32,068 bases of DNA from Candidatus Woesebacteria bacterium GW2011_GWB1_39_12 (lineage in GTDB: Bacteria; Patescibacteriota; Microgenomatia; UBA8517), in NCBI GenBank assembly GCA_000993405.1, contig LBWB01000010.1:1-32068 (forward strand), in the 5' to 3' direction. Under the pieces are notes generated by a model. It had not been told where the DNA came from. It was given only the letters and a program-made list of their open reading frames with translations, and ran no database searches. Shown piece after piece: positions 21,599 to 29,314 of the stretch (its first letter is position 1; each line of letters begins with the position of its first letter). Position numbers and translations under genes: made by a program.

Positions 21599-23707
21599 CT
21601 AGCTGGCCTGATTTCCTTCCACAGAAGCGCCAAGGATTTCCTGAGGGTCGCGGATTAGAACTTCTCTGGGTTTAGAACCCTCGGGGGCAGTTACAACTCC
21701 TACTGCCTGAAGTTGGTCTAAAATTCTGGCTGCGCGGGCATAACCTATGGATAGTCTTCTCTGTAAAAGTGAGGCTGACGCACGATCATACTGGCACACA
21801 ATTTCAACGGCCTGTTTGAAAAATTCATCCAGCTCCTCGGATATTCCGGGAACAGTCGTCGTTCCGGGTTTGGGCATCGATGTAACTTCTTCTGTATATT
21901 GAGGCGTAATCCCCTGATTTTTAAGAAAAGAGACAAGATTTCCTATGTCTTTATCTACCACAAGGGCGCCTTGAATTCGAATTGGTTTAGCTGACTCGGG
22001 AGGAAGATAAAGCATATCACCCCTGCCTAAAAGTTTTTCTGCTCCTGGCCCGTCTAAAATAACCCTCGAATCAACTTGCGATGCAACCGCGAAGGCAATT
22101 CGGCAAGGGATATTTGCTTTTATGAGTCCCGTAATAACGTCAACCGACGGCCGCTGCGTCGCTAGAACCATGTGGATTCCTGTTGCCCGGGATAGTTGGG
22201 CAATTCTTGTTATCGCGTCTTCAACCTCAACCGGTGAAAAAAGCATAATATCCGCGAGCTCATCAATCATGAGTACGATATAGGGGAGAGCTTGAAACCC
22301 AGACATTTCGTTATAGCCGTCAATATTTCTGACACCTGCTTCAGAAAAAAGTTTGTATCGCCTATCCATCTCACTCATTAACCATCTTAAAGCCGAAATA
22401 ACCTCTTTAGGATCCACAATTACCGGCGCCAAAAGATGGGGAACTCCGTTATAGTTCGTAAGTTCAACTCTTTTCGGATCAACGAGAATAAATTTTACCT
22501 CGGAAGGAGACGCTCTCAAAATGAGAGTACAAAGGAAAGAATTTATGGCAACACTTTTCCCAGAACCTGTTTGGCCTGCGATAAGAACATGGGGCATGCG
22601 GGCAATATCGGCTACCAGTGCTTTCCCGGATACGTCAAGTCCTAATGCAACCGCAAGTTTACTTTGGTGCTTCTTCATAACTTCGCTCTCCATCATCTTC
22701 CTTAGAGAAACAAGTTCAGGAGCTCTATTTGGAAGCTCAATGCCGACCAAGCTTCTTCCGGGAATCGGCGCCTCAATTCTTATAGTTCCGGTTGGAGCGG
22801 CAAGGGCAAGGGCAAGATCCCGCTCAAGTCCTGTAATTTTTGAAAGCTTGGTTCCAAGGGCAACTTCAAGTGCATACTGGGTTACAGCCGGACCTAAATT
22901 AACTTCGACGACTCTGGCCGTTATGCCAAAGCTCTCTAAAGTTTGTTCAATGATCGCAGCATTCCCCTTAATATCGCCTCTTTCGGCTTTACCCGAAAGC
23001 GTATCTGCCAAAATATCTGTCGGTGGATATTTCCAGATTTTTTCTTCTCCCGGAACATTACTTACAAGTTTCTCCTGAAAAGGTTCACGAACGCTTTTTG
23101 TCGCCTGAACTTGAGCCGGCGTTCTTCCTGAAGCTTGCGAAAATGCTCCTTCACCTATTACCTTCAAAGGCCTTTTACCTAACCCCGCAAACTTGCCTTT
23201 TAATCCGCCTCCGCGCACACCATACTGCCTAAATAATCCGATAAAAAAACCTACAACTTGATCGATTGAGGTATTGAACAAAATAATCAATCCAACCAAT
23301 GTCGTTCCCAAAAGAACTATAAAGGCACCGATTCCGGTAATGAGTTCTGAAATTCCATCCCAAAATAGCCTTCCGACAATACCTGCTTGAGTTAAAGTCA
23401 AAATTGAAATAAAAAACACCAAGATTCCAATTATGACGTTGGGTTGCCCTAAAGGAGTTTTAAATTTTGAAACTACGAACCCAAAGCTCAAGAATATAAA
23501 CGCCAAAAAGACAGAGGTCCAGGAAAAATAGTTTATTAAGATATCATTCAAGCGCATGAGAACTAAGCCCTGTCGTAAGAAAGAAACAATTACCAAGCCT
23601 GCAAGAATAAAAAAACTAATCTGAGCAATCGAAAAAATCGTGGCAGGCTTTAGCCTCAACTTGAAAGCCCGTTTGTCTTTTAATCTCTTTTTATGTTTTT
23701 TAGCCAC
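21599..23707 (-). CDS. ftsK: DNA translocase FtsK/SpoIIIE
   Basis: A septal DNA pump that clears chromosomes during division; 702 aa. The N terminus has four transmembrane helices within residues 25-155. A linker and alpha-domain follow, then the RecA-like motor with Walker A GQTGSGKS (about residue 377) and Walker B YIVLMIDELAD. Next come LATQRPSVDVITG and the C-terminal winged-helix gamma domain (ASLLQRRLSIGYARAARILDQLQ) that reads KOPS-like sites. The start is GTG at 23707 (MAKKHKK). A TTGTTA-16-TATAAT promoter ends 8 nt before it, suggesting a leaderless message. It is divergent from the giant gene at 23807. Confidence 0.98.
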   Translation of the reverse strand: MAKKHKKRLKDKRAFKLRLKPATIFSIAQISFFILAGLVIVSFLRQGLVLMRLNDILINYFSWTSVFLAFIFLSFGFVVSKFKTPLGQPNVIIGILVFFISILTLTQAGIVGRLFWDGISELITGIGAFIVLLGTTLVGLIILFNTSIDQVVGFFIGLFRQYGVRGGGLKGKFAGLGKRPLKVIGEGAFSQASGRTPAQVQATKSVREPFQEKLVSNVPGEEKIWKYPPTDILADTLSGKAERGDIKGNAAIIEQTLESFGITARVVEVNLGPAVTQYALEVALGTKLSKITGLERDLALALAAPTGTIRIEAPIPGRSLVGIELPNRAPELVSLRKMMESEVMKKHQSKLAVALGLDVSGKALVADIARMPHVLIAGQTGSGKSVAINSFLCTLILRASPSEVKFILVDPKRVELTNYNGVPHLLAPVIVDPKEVISALRWLMSEMDRRYKLFSEAGVRNIDGYNEMSGFQALPYIVLMIDELADIMLFSPVEVEDAITRIAQLSRATGIHMVLATQRPSVDVITGLIKANIPCRIAFAVASQVDSRVILDGPGAEKLLGRGDMLYLPPESAKPIRIQGALVVDKDIGNLVSFLKNQGITPQYTEEVTSMPKPGTTTVPGISEELDEFFKQAVEIVCQYDRASASLLQRRLSIGYARAARILDQLQAVGVVTAPEGSKPREVLIRDPQEILGASVEGNQAS

Positions 23708-23715
23708 TGCATTTC

Positions 23716-23743
23716 ATTATACCCAAACTGGCTAAACTAACAA
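23716..23743 (-). promoter_or_regulatory. ftsK promoter
   Basis: Minus-strand TTGTTA (23738-23743), a 16-bp spacer and perfect TATAAT (23716-23721). The -10 ends 8 nt before the ftsK GTG, so the predicted start is at or within 2 nt of the start codon. Confidence 0.65.
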
Positions 23744-23751
23744 AGGTTATT

Positions 23752-23780
23752 TTGATAAATCCTATAATGTAATATATAAT
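23752..23780 (+). promoter_or_regulatory. Promoter of the giant repeat-protein gene
   Basis: TTGATA (23752-23757), a 17-bp spacer and perfect TATAAT (23775-23780). A second TATAAT lies in the spacer (23763-23768). The predicted start near 23787 gives a leader of about 20 nt to the ATG at 23807. It overlaps the TTG proposed by the ORF track, which therefore cannot be the start codon. Confidence 0.7.
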
Positions 23781-23806
23781 TGGAAAATTATTTCAATTGT
23801 TGTACC

Positions 23807-26800
23807 ATGGGAATAGAAAATATGTCCGAATCCTCTAATTCCGAATTCCAGCCTGAAGAAGACGGGTTGCAGTCTCTTCACTCAGAAACGATACCTGAGC
23901 AAGTGCCACAAGGTAGATTTAGAGGATTCGTTAATAGAGCAAGACAAAAATTTACTCGCCAACGAGCACCAACCGAACCGATTCCGCCAATAACTCCAGA
24001 AACAACTTCTGACCAAGAATCAGGGACGAGAGCCGAACAAGAAAGGCCGTTATGGGAGGGATTGATTTTTGATGACCCTAAAGAACTGATTGGAAAAGTT
24101 GGTCTTGATAAAAAAATGGCTGAATCACTTACCGGGATTCATCTAATGGATGAAGATAATATTATAACACCCCACCTTGGTTCTACTATGGAGGAAGTCC
24201 TTGATTCAGTAAACATCATTAGAAACTATAGAGAGAATAACGGACTAACTCTATCTTTACCTGAAGATGACGAAGAATTGCGGAAGTTATTTCCCGGATT
24301 AGATCTAAGAGGACAAGGACCTTCTATTCTTAGGGAACAGTTTAAAAATATTGACTTAGCAAATCACCTCAACGTCTCAAGAAAAATCTCTGAAGTATCG
24401 GACGGCCATGTTAAAATCCAACTTGACTCTGCGATAAAAGGCTTTGTCCAACAAAAAGTTGACAGCGATTTAACTGCAAAAGCGGAAAGCGAAGGAAAAG
24501 ATATGAATGTCCCTCTTGCAGAAGCAGGAGAGAGTATTGTTACAAGATTTAAAACTTGGGCATCAAAAGGAAAACTATCTCCGGAAGCAAAAGTTAAGCT
24601 TGGAAAATTTGGTAAGGCTGCGCTAGGCGAAGTCAAAGGCGGTGCCAAAACTTTAATGTTTAAAGATGCTCGGGATGCGGCGGCTGTCACGGCTAGAGTT
24701 CTAAGCGATTTCTCTCCGGAGGCGGGTTTAGCTTTGGCCGTCACAAACATTGGAACGATGGGAATCCATGAAGTTGGAACTTACGGCAAAAAACGAATGG
24801 AGCTTAAAGAAATGAGAGATATATTGAAATCTTCTCAGAAAAAGGGGGCATTAACTGACGACCAACGCAACTACATAGACCAATCCCTCGCGAGTATTGG
24901 CTTGAATGAAAAGCAATGCCAGAAATTTATAAAAGATAATTCTCCCAAGTTGGAATTTGGATATGCGGCCAGTGCCTGGTTTAATGAAACAGCATTAGGA
25001 AAATTATTAAATAAGTCCGGTTCAAGTCAACTTACTGCTCAAGAAAGAAGAATGGCTGCAATTGCTGGAGTAACTTCAGCACTTACAGGCACGGTAATAT
25101 CCGAAGGTGCTTCTTTACTCGTACGTGTTCCGGGTGCTCGATCATCATTCAGAATGGCAGCTGTGCGTGTTTCAACTCAGTACATCTTACCTAGAGTTAT
25201 AGAAAAAGGGGCAACAAAATTAATGGAAAAGCGTGGATTTATTGAAACTGAGGAGAAAAAGAAAGAATGGGTCGATTTATCTTTACAATCAATGAGGCTT
25301 ACAACCACGGCAACTGCCACGATTTTCACCGGACTAGCTTTTCTCCAAAACCCTGCAGCCATGGCCCGGATTGAAAACGCCGTCGAAGAAACAGGGGAGG
25401 AGTTAAGTGATGTTATCTCTTCCACCAGTGAAAAAGCTGCGGAAACGCTCGGAGAAGTGCCTTTGGTAAAAACTATTGAAGGGGCTTTGGAATCTACTCC
25501 AACCGCTCCGGAACCGACAATTCAAATGGTTGAAGGGTTACCTACTGAAACTCCTACTGCTGAATTTCCGGAATATTATAAGGGTTTTGATGATCCAGGA
25601 ATTGAAAATTTATTTGGTCAGACAATTGCAAGCGGAGAAACCGAAGCTGGTGTCCATTGGATAAAAACACACAATTTCGCCGGCGACGATCCTAATCAAT
25701 ACGCGGTTTTATATGACCTTGACGGTAACGGGGCTCCTGAAAAGGTCATCGTTTCTCAACCTGATGGTAATATTTTTTTAGGAACGCTTTTAAAAACCGA
25801 TGACGGAGTACAATTACTAAGTCTAGAATCCTACTCGGGACCAGTAGAGGGCAGTTCAATTCCCGTGGAAATTAAAGATGCAATTGCAAGTCCTATTCCC
25901 GATAAACCCGAGTCCACAACCGCCCCAACTCCCACAACCACATCTCAACCAACTCCCGAGGCCGGCACTCCATTAACTGAAACTTCAAGAGAAAGTCCTG
26001 TAGAAACAGTGCTCGGAACACCCCAAACGGAAACGCCTCCCGCAGTTACTCCGCCTGAAGCACCTGAAACTACTATGCCAGAAGTTAGCCCCGCAGAAGC
26101 AACGCTTGTGATTGGCGGTTATTCCGATGCAGGTCCAAGTCTTTTCCAAGACAAAGACGGAGGGTGGCATTACGACACAAGTCCCCATGGTTCAGCAGAA
26201 CCAAACTATGTTGACGCTGAAGTCGCACTTAATTCTAATAACGAAGTAGTAACAGTTATTCTCCCCGATGGGCAGACTACTTTTAGGACACCCGATGGCG
26301 ATTACATAGGTTTAGTCAAAGATGACGAAGGGTGGTTTCTGCAAAGAGGGGAAGGGTTCGAATCCAAACCTCAGTTTGATGAAGGTGATATTCGTCTTGC
26401 AGAACGGCCTGACAACGCAAGAATCGTCTCTCTCCCCGAAGGTGGATATAGGTTGGTCGTAGATAAAATTGAATTTGATACCAATGCTGATGGCGAACCC
26501 GATAGTAGTATCACCTATAACGACGACGGAACTATTAAAGAAGCAATTCTTCCCGACGATAAAAAACTTTTTGTTGATCCAAATTCCAAGGGAATTCCTG
26601 GTATTCAGACTAAAATCTTAATGGAACATCCTGAAATAAGCCCTTTGGAGGCGGATAAGATCGCAACTCGCGTATATGCAAGAGGTGTCGATGCTGACCA
26701 TTTGGAGGAAATAGATATTCAATCGGAACTTGCTCGGGTAGTCGAACCGCCACCCCCAGCCGAAGCTGTCAGTAAAGTTGAAACACCGGGAGGAACTTGG

Positions 26801-28033
26801 GGTTTGGATAAAGACGGAAATGTTGTTGAGGCAACTTTACCTGCTGACGACGAGGGAGTTGTCAAGCACCTTTCCTTTGAAGGTAAAGGCGTTGAAGAAT
26901 ACCAAAGAGCTTTCGCAGACCTTCGAGAGCAAGGTCCTGGAGATGAAGACAATTTGACTGTCCTACAAGTCGGAAAACTAGCCCAAAGGGCATTTGAGGC
27001 AAAAGTAGATTTAGACGATCATGGCGCTTTGCAGAAATTTGTTGACCAAGAGCTTCCTAAAATTAGCGAAGCTCCTGTCTCTCAAGGAATTCCTGGAATT
27101 CAAGGCATACTAACCCGCGAGCACCCTGATTGGACTAAAGATGAAATCCAAAAAGCGGCATTTGATGCATTCCAAAATGGTATAAGAACGAGTGATCTTG
27201 ATGACCTTAGTGATGCTCACGATAAGGAAATATTTGACACGATTGTAAAGCCGACTGTTGAAGCATCTCAAGAACCTTTGGTTTTACAGATTCAGGATAA
27301 ACTCCAAGAACTTCACCCTGATTGGACAAAGGAAGAGCTGCAAAGGGCAGCCTACCTTGAGTCTTTAAAAGGAACTAGCCCAGATGATATCGACGCATTG
27401 AAAGATGTCGAAGTACCCTATATACCAATTGAAGAAGAAGTTAAAACAGAGGATTTGGTAAAAGGACAGGAATTTGACACTGATGATGATGGAAAACCTG
27501 ACTCTTGGTGGCTTGTAGATCCGAAAACTGGAAAAATTGAGTCTGGACACTTGCCAAATGGGGAGAGCTTAAATCTTGGAGAGGAAGGCGGTCCAACCGG
27601 AGTCACTCAAGAATACCTTGTTGAGGCAAATCCGAATTTGTCTCCCCTAGAAGTCGGAAACATCGCTTCGAATACGGTTAGCGAGCATGGTTTAAAACTT
27701 CCGGAAAAAGCCGAAGGTGAGGTTAATTTTAACAAGTTAGTTGGCGAAGAAGTAAGACCACAAGTTATAGAAACCATAAATCACCGCATTGCCCAACTTT
27801 CCCTTCAAGAATATCTCGAAAATAGATATAAATTAGACCCAAATAACGCTTATCAAGCCGTCAGGCAACTGGAATTGGTACCCATTGGACGTCAATCAGT
27901 TGCTAGTGTTGCAATAGGGACAGAAGCTCTGAATGAATTGCACCCAAGAGTAGATCTTCCAGGAAAAGGAATTTACGCTTGGGATATTGCACCCTGGAAC
28001 GATTGGCTCAAAGAGAAAGGAGTGCTAAACTGA
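23807..28033 (+). CDS. Giant repeat protein with Ca-loop-like and helical modules
   Basis: I do not recognise this 1,408-aa protein as a whole. The N-terminal third is charged and helical and has no signal peptide. Hydrophobic segments follow (about 420-445; TTTATATIFTGLAFL, about 498-515), one of which could span the membrane. Beyond them lie a first acidic loop DLDGNGAPE (about 637) and a Pro/Thr-rich linker (about 703-765), typical of exported regions. The last 600 residues repeat two units: a beta unit with a thrombospondin-3/dockerin-like loop (DTNADGEPDSS, DTDDDGKPDSW) and a 'LPdg' strand, and a helical unit of about 45 residues (GIPGIQxxLxxxHPxxxxxE, then AAxxxxxxG). The start is set by the promoter; Met at 23822 is also possible. 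It ends 4 nt before the 159-aa gene. A surface-exposed Ca-binding scaffold is an inference. Confidence 0.85.
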   Translation: MGIENMSESSNSEFQPEEDGLQSLHSETIPEQVPQGRFRGFVNRARQKFTRQRAPTEPIPPITPETTSDQESGTRAEQERPLWEGLIFDDPKELIGKVGLDKKMAESLTGIHLMDEDNIITPHLGSTMEEVLDSVNIIRNYRENNGLTLSLPEDDEELRKLFPGLDLRGQGPSILREQFKNIDLANHLNVSRKISEVSDGHVKIQLDSAIKGFVQQKVDSDLTAKAESEGKDMNVPLAEAGESIVTRFKTWASKGKLSPEAKVKLGKFGKAALGEVKGGAKTLMFKDARDAAAVTARVLSDFSPEAGLALAVTNIGTMGIHEVGTYGKKRMELKEMRDILKSSQKKGALTDDQRNYIDQSLASIGLNEKQCQKFIKDNSPKLEFGYAASAWFNETALGKLLNKSGSSQLTAQERRMAAIAGVTSALTGTVISEGASLLVRVPGARSSFRMAAVRVSTQYILPRVIEKGATKLMEKRGFIETEEKKKEWVDLSLQSMRLTTTATATIFTGLAFLQNPAAMARIENAVEETGEELSDVISSTSEKAAETLGEVPLVKTIEGALESTPTAPEPTIQMVEGLPTETPTAEFPEYYKGFDDPGIENLFGQTIASGETEAGVHWIKTHNFAGDDPNQYAVLYDLDGNGAPEKVIVSQPDGNIFLGTLLKTDDGVQLLSLESYSGPVEGSSIPVEIKDAIASPIPDKPESTTAPTPTTTSQPTPEAGTPLTETSRESPVETVLGTPQTETPPAVTPPEAPETTMPEVSPAEATLVIGGYSDAGPSLFQDKDGGWHYDTSPHGSAEPNYVDAEVALNSNNEVVTVILPDGQTTFRTPDGDYIGLVKDDEGWFLQRGEGFESKPQFDEGDIRLAERPDNARIVSLPEGGYRLVVDKIEFDTNADGEPDSSITYNDDGTIKEAILPDDKKLFVDPNSKGIPGIQTKILMEHPEISPLEADKIATRVYARGVDADHLEEIDIQSELARVVEPPPPAEAVSKVETPGGTWGLDKDGNVVEATLPADDEGVVKHLSFEGKGVEEYQRAFADLREQGPGDEDNLTVLQVGKLAQRAFEAKVDLDDHGALQKFVDQELPKISEAPVSQGIPGIQGILTREHPDWTKDEIQKAAFDAFQNGIRTSDLDDLSDAHDKEIFDTIVKPTVEASQEPLVLQIQDKLQELHPDWTKEELQRAAYLESLKGTSPDDIDALKDVEVPYIPIEEEVKTEDLVKGQEFDTDDDGKPDSWWLVDPKTGKIESGHLPNGESLNLGEEGGPTGVTQEYLVEANPNLSPLEVGNIASNTVSEHGLKLPEKAEGEVNFNKLVGEEVRPQVIETINHRIAQLSLQEYLENRYKLDPNNAYQAVRQLELVPIGRQSVASVAIGTEALNELHPRVDLPGKGIYAWDIAPWNDWLKEKGVLN

Positions 28034-28037
28034 AAAT

Positions 28038-28517
28038 ATGGCTACAATAGATTTTGCAAAAGGAGTTGATTTTTCACCATTGGAAAGACTCGGAGTTAAC
28101 AAAGAAGACGGAATGAAATTTATAGCAGCTTTGTCCCCGATGATTGATCTGGAATTTCAAACGAGAATTAAATCTGCATTTACTGATGAAGAGATGGCCG
28201 CAATCGGAACCGAGGCAGAAGGCAAAGGCATAAAGCCAGAAGACGGGATGTTTTTTCTGGAAGAAAAATATCACGCCAAAACAGGCAGATACTTCATGGA
28301 AGAAATGCGGCTTTTGTTTAACGAATACGTGCACCACGCGGCAAATATAATTGTAAAGGCCAGGCGTGACACAGAAACTTTTACGGAATCGGGAGAGGAT
28401 AATACAAAAAGGTTCGACCAGCTAATGAATGAGAAGAAATACGAAGAAGCGGCGAAGCTTTTTGACGAGGTTTTAAGTAAAACCGAAATCCAAAATCTAT
28501 CTTCGCAAATTACCTGA
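28038..28517 (+). CDS. Helical 159-aa protein downstream of the giant gene
   Basis: I do not recognise it firmly. It is predicted to be nearly all alpha-helical: LERLGVNKEDGMKFIAALSP, QTRIKSAFTDEEMAAIG, then GIKPEDGMFFLEEKYHAKTG and RFDQLMNEKKYEEAAKLFDEVL. Two 'G-x-x-x-E-D-G-M' segments (NKEDGMKF and KPEDGMFF) suggest an internal duplication. The tone is like DUF5663-type helical proteins of Patescibacteria, but I hold that loosely. There is no membrane segment. It starts 4 nt after the stop of the giant gene, so it is almost surely co-expressed with it. Its last 8 bp overlap the vapC stop on the other strand. Confidence 0.75.
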   Translation: MATIDFAKGVDFSPLERLGVNKEDGMKFIAALSPMIDLEFQTRIKSAFTDEEMAAIGTEAEGKGIKPEDGMFFLEEKYHAKTGRYFMEEMRLLFNEYVHHAANIIVKARRDTETFTESGEDNTKRFDQLMNEKKYEEAAKLFDEVLSKTEIQNLSSQIT

Positions 28518-28896
28518 AAAGCTTCTCAAAGTCTTTATCGAAAGAAAAAATTTCTTTCTTCGATGCAATTTCTGAAAGGTAATTATCTACAAAATCAAAT
28601 TTATTTTTAATCATCTTTTTTAGAACCTCCATTAAGATATTCTTTTTGGTCTCAATAATCCTCATATTCTTCAATGCAATTAGTTGTAAAAGTTGTTCAA
28701 GAATTATATTTCTATTTAACTTATACACGCTCCCAAAAGTCCAAATTGTTTCTGCTACCACAACAATCGATAACCTTCCTATCGCTTTTTCGTCTTCGAT
28801 TTCTCTAACCACTTCGACTGCTTTGGCATAATGGATTTCAAGATCTTCTAAGAAATACCTAAGGAGAATATTCGTATCGAAGACATAAGATTTCAT
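28510..28896 (-). CDS. vapC: VapC-type PIN-domain ribonuclease toxin
   Basis: A 128-aa PIN-domain protein; such toxins cleave RNA, often tRNA or rRNA. The acidic active-site residues are visible: FDTNILLRYFL near the N terminus, Glu in VVVAETIWTF, Asp in FDFVDNYLSEIAS, and FSFDKDFEK at the end. Its start overlaps the vapB stop by 4 bp (ATGA-type overlap), giving a standard antitoxin-first operon. Its 3' end overlaps the convergent 159-aa gene by 8 bp, leaving no room for a terminator. The full set of active-site residues suggests it is functional. Confidence 0.92.
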   Translation of the reverse strand: MKSYVFDTNILLRYFLEDLEIHYAKAVEVVREIEDEKAIGRLSIVVVAETIWTFGSVYKLNRNIILEQLLQLIALKNMRIIETKKNILMEVLKKMIKNKFDFVDNYLSEIASKKEIFSFDKDFEKLFR

Positions 28897-29183
28897 TTTT
28901 TAATTTTCCTTACCAAACCATACTTCTTAGCCAAATACTCTGCATAAAGTTTCTTTGCTTCTCTATCAATCTCTTCAATGCTTTTTCCCAAAAGAGAGGG
29001 GTGAACATACTTTTTAAGACTTCCGGCTGTTTCTTCAACAACTGATTTCCTTACAGGTCTTAATCTCAGTGTACCTTTATCTCTCTCGATAAGAACCTTC
29101 TTTTTGGGTTCTAGACCCAAAGACTCTAAGAGATGTTTTGGAAGCGTTATTTGTCTTTTCGACGAAATGGTTGCTATATGCAT
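28893..29183 (-). CDS. vapB: AbrB/SpoVT-type VapB antitoxin
   Basis: A 96-aa antitoxin. Residues 1-50 form the swapped-hairpin AbrB DNA-binding domain (TISSKRQITLPKHLLESLGLEPKKKVLIERDKG). The C-terminal tail (about 60-96: LLGKSIEEIDREAKKLYAEYLAKKYG) would wrap and inhibit the PIN toxin. It is the first gene of the operon and overlaps vapC by 4 bp. Its ATG lies 6 nt after a -10 box, so the message is probably leaderless. CTTTACT half-sites across the promoter fit autorepression by the VapBC complex. Confidence 0.92.
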   Translation of the reverse strand: MHIATISSKRQITLPKHLLESLGLEPKKKVLIERDKGTLRLRPVRKSVVEETAGSLKKYVHPSLLGKSIEEIDREAKKLYAEYLAKKYGLVRKIKK

Positions 29184-29184
29184 A

Positions 29185-29227
29185 CTTTACTTATATCAAT
29201 ACGCTTTACTTTTGTCAAGGAGTAAAG
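29185..29227 (-). promoter_or_regulatory. vapBC promoter with repeated operator half-sites
   Basis: Minus-strand TTGACA (29213-29218), a 17-bp spacer and TATAAG (29190-29195), ending 6 nt before the vapB ATG. On the plus strand CTTTACT occurs at 29185-29191 and 29204-29210 (19 bp apart), and its inverse AGTAAAG at 29221-29227. They flank the -35 and overlap the -10, as expected for an autoregulated toxin-antitoxin operator. Confidence 0.75.
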
Positions 29228-29267
29228 TGTTTTTAAGTTTCAACCACGACAGGAAGAATCATCCTTC

Positions 29268-29300
29268 GACAAGTTTACACCGAGTCTATCGAGGCACTCA
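29268..29300. repeat. REP-like fragment after the RNase J-like gene
   Basis: CCTTCGA and TCGAGG form a 6-bp stem with one bulged T. The ATCCTTCGAC core matches that of the palindrome at 2587-2630. There is no U-tract. It may be a decayed dispersed palindrome marking the 3' end of the RNase J-like gene. Confidence 0.35.
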
Positions 29301-29314
29301 GAATAGATTTTGCT

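Noticed and set aside
21574-21633. Upstream start of the RodZ-like ORF
   Set aside because: It would overlap the end of ftsK, and the HTH domain begins at the ATG at 21573.
22521-23078. 185-aa plus-strand ORF opposite ftsK
   Set aside because: It is antisense to well-conserved FtsK motor sequence and has no domain features; a shadow ORF. The 121-aa ORF opposite rpoB (7851-8216) is rejected for the same reason.
23780-23806. TTG start of the giant ORF in the track
   Set aside because: It begins inside the -10 box of the promoter, so it would not be transcribed as a start codon.
25535-25560. LPTET in the giant protein as a sortase signal
   Set aside because: It is internal, without the C-terminal membrane helix and basic tail that sorting signals need.
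26350-26380. GGTTCGAATCC-like tRNA T-arm string
   Set aside because: It lies inside the giant coding sequence in frame (EGFESKP), and no cloverleaf arms surround it.
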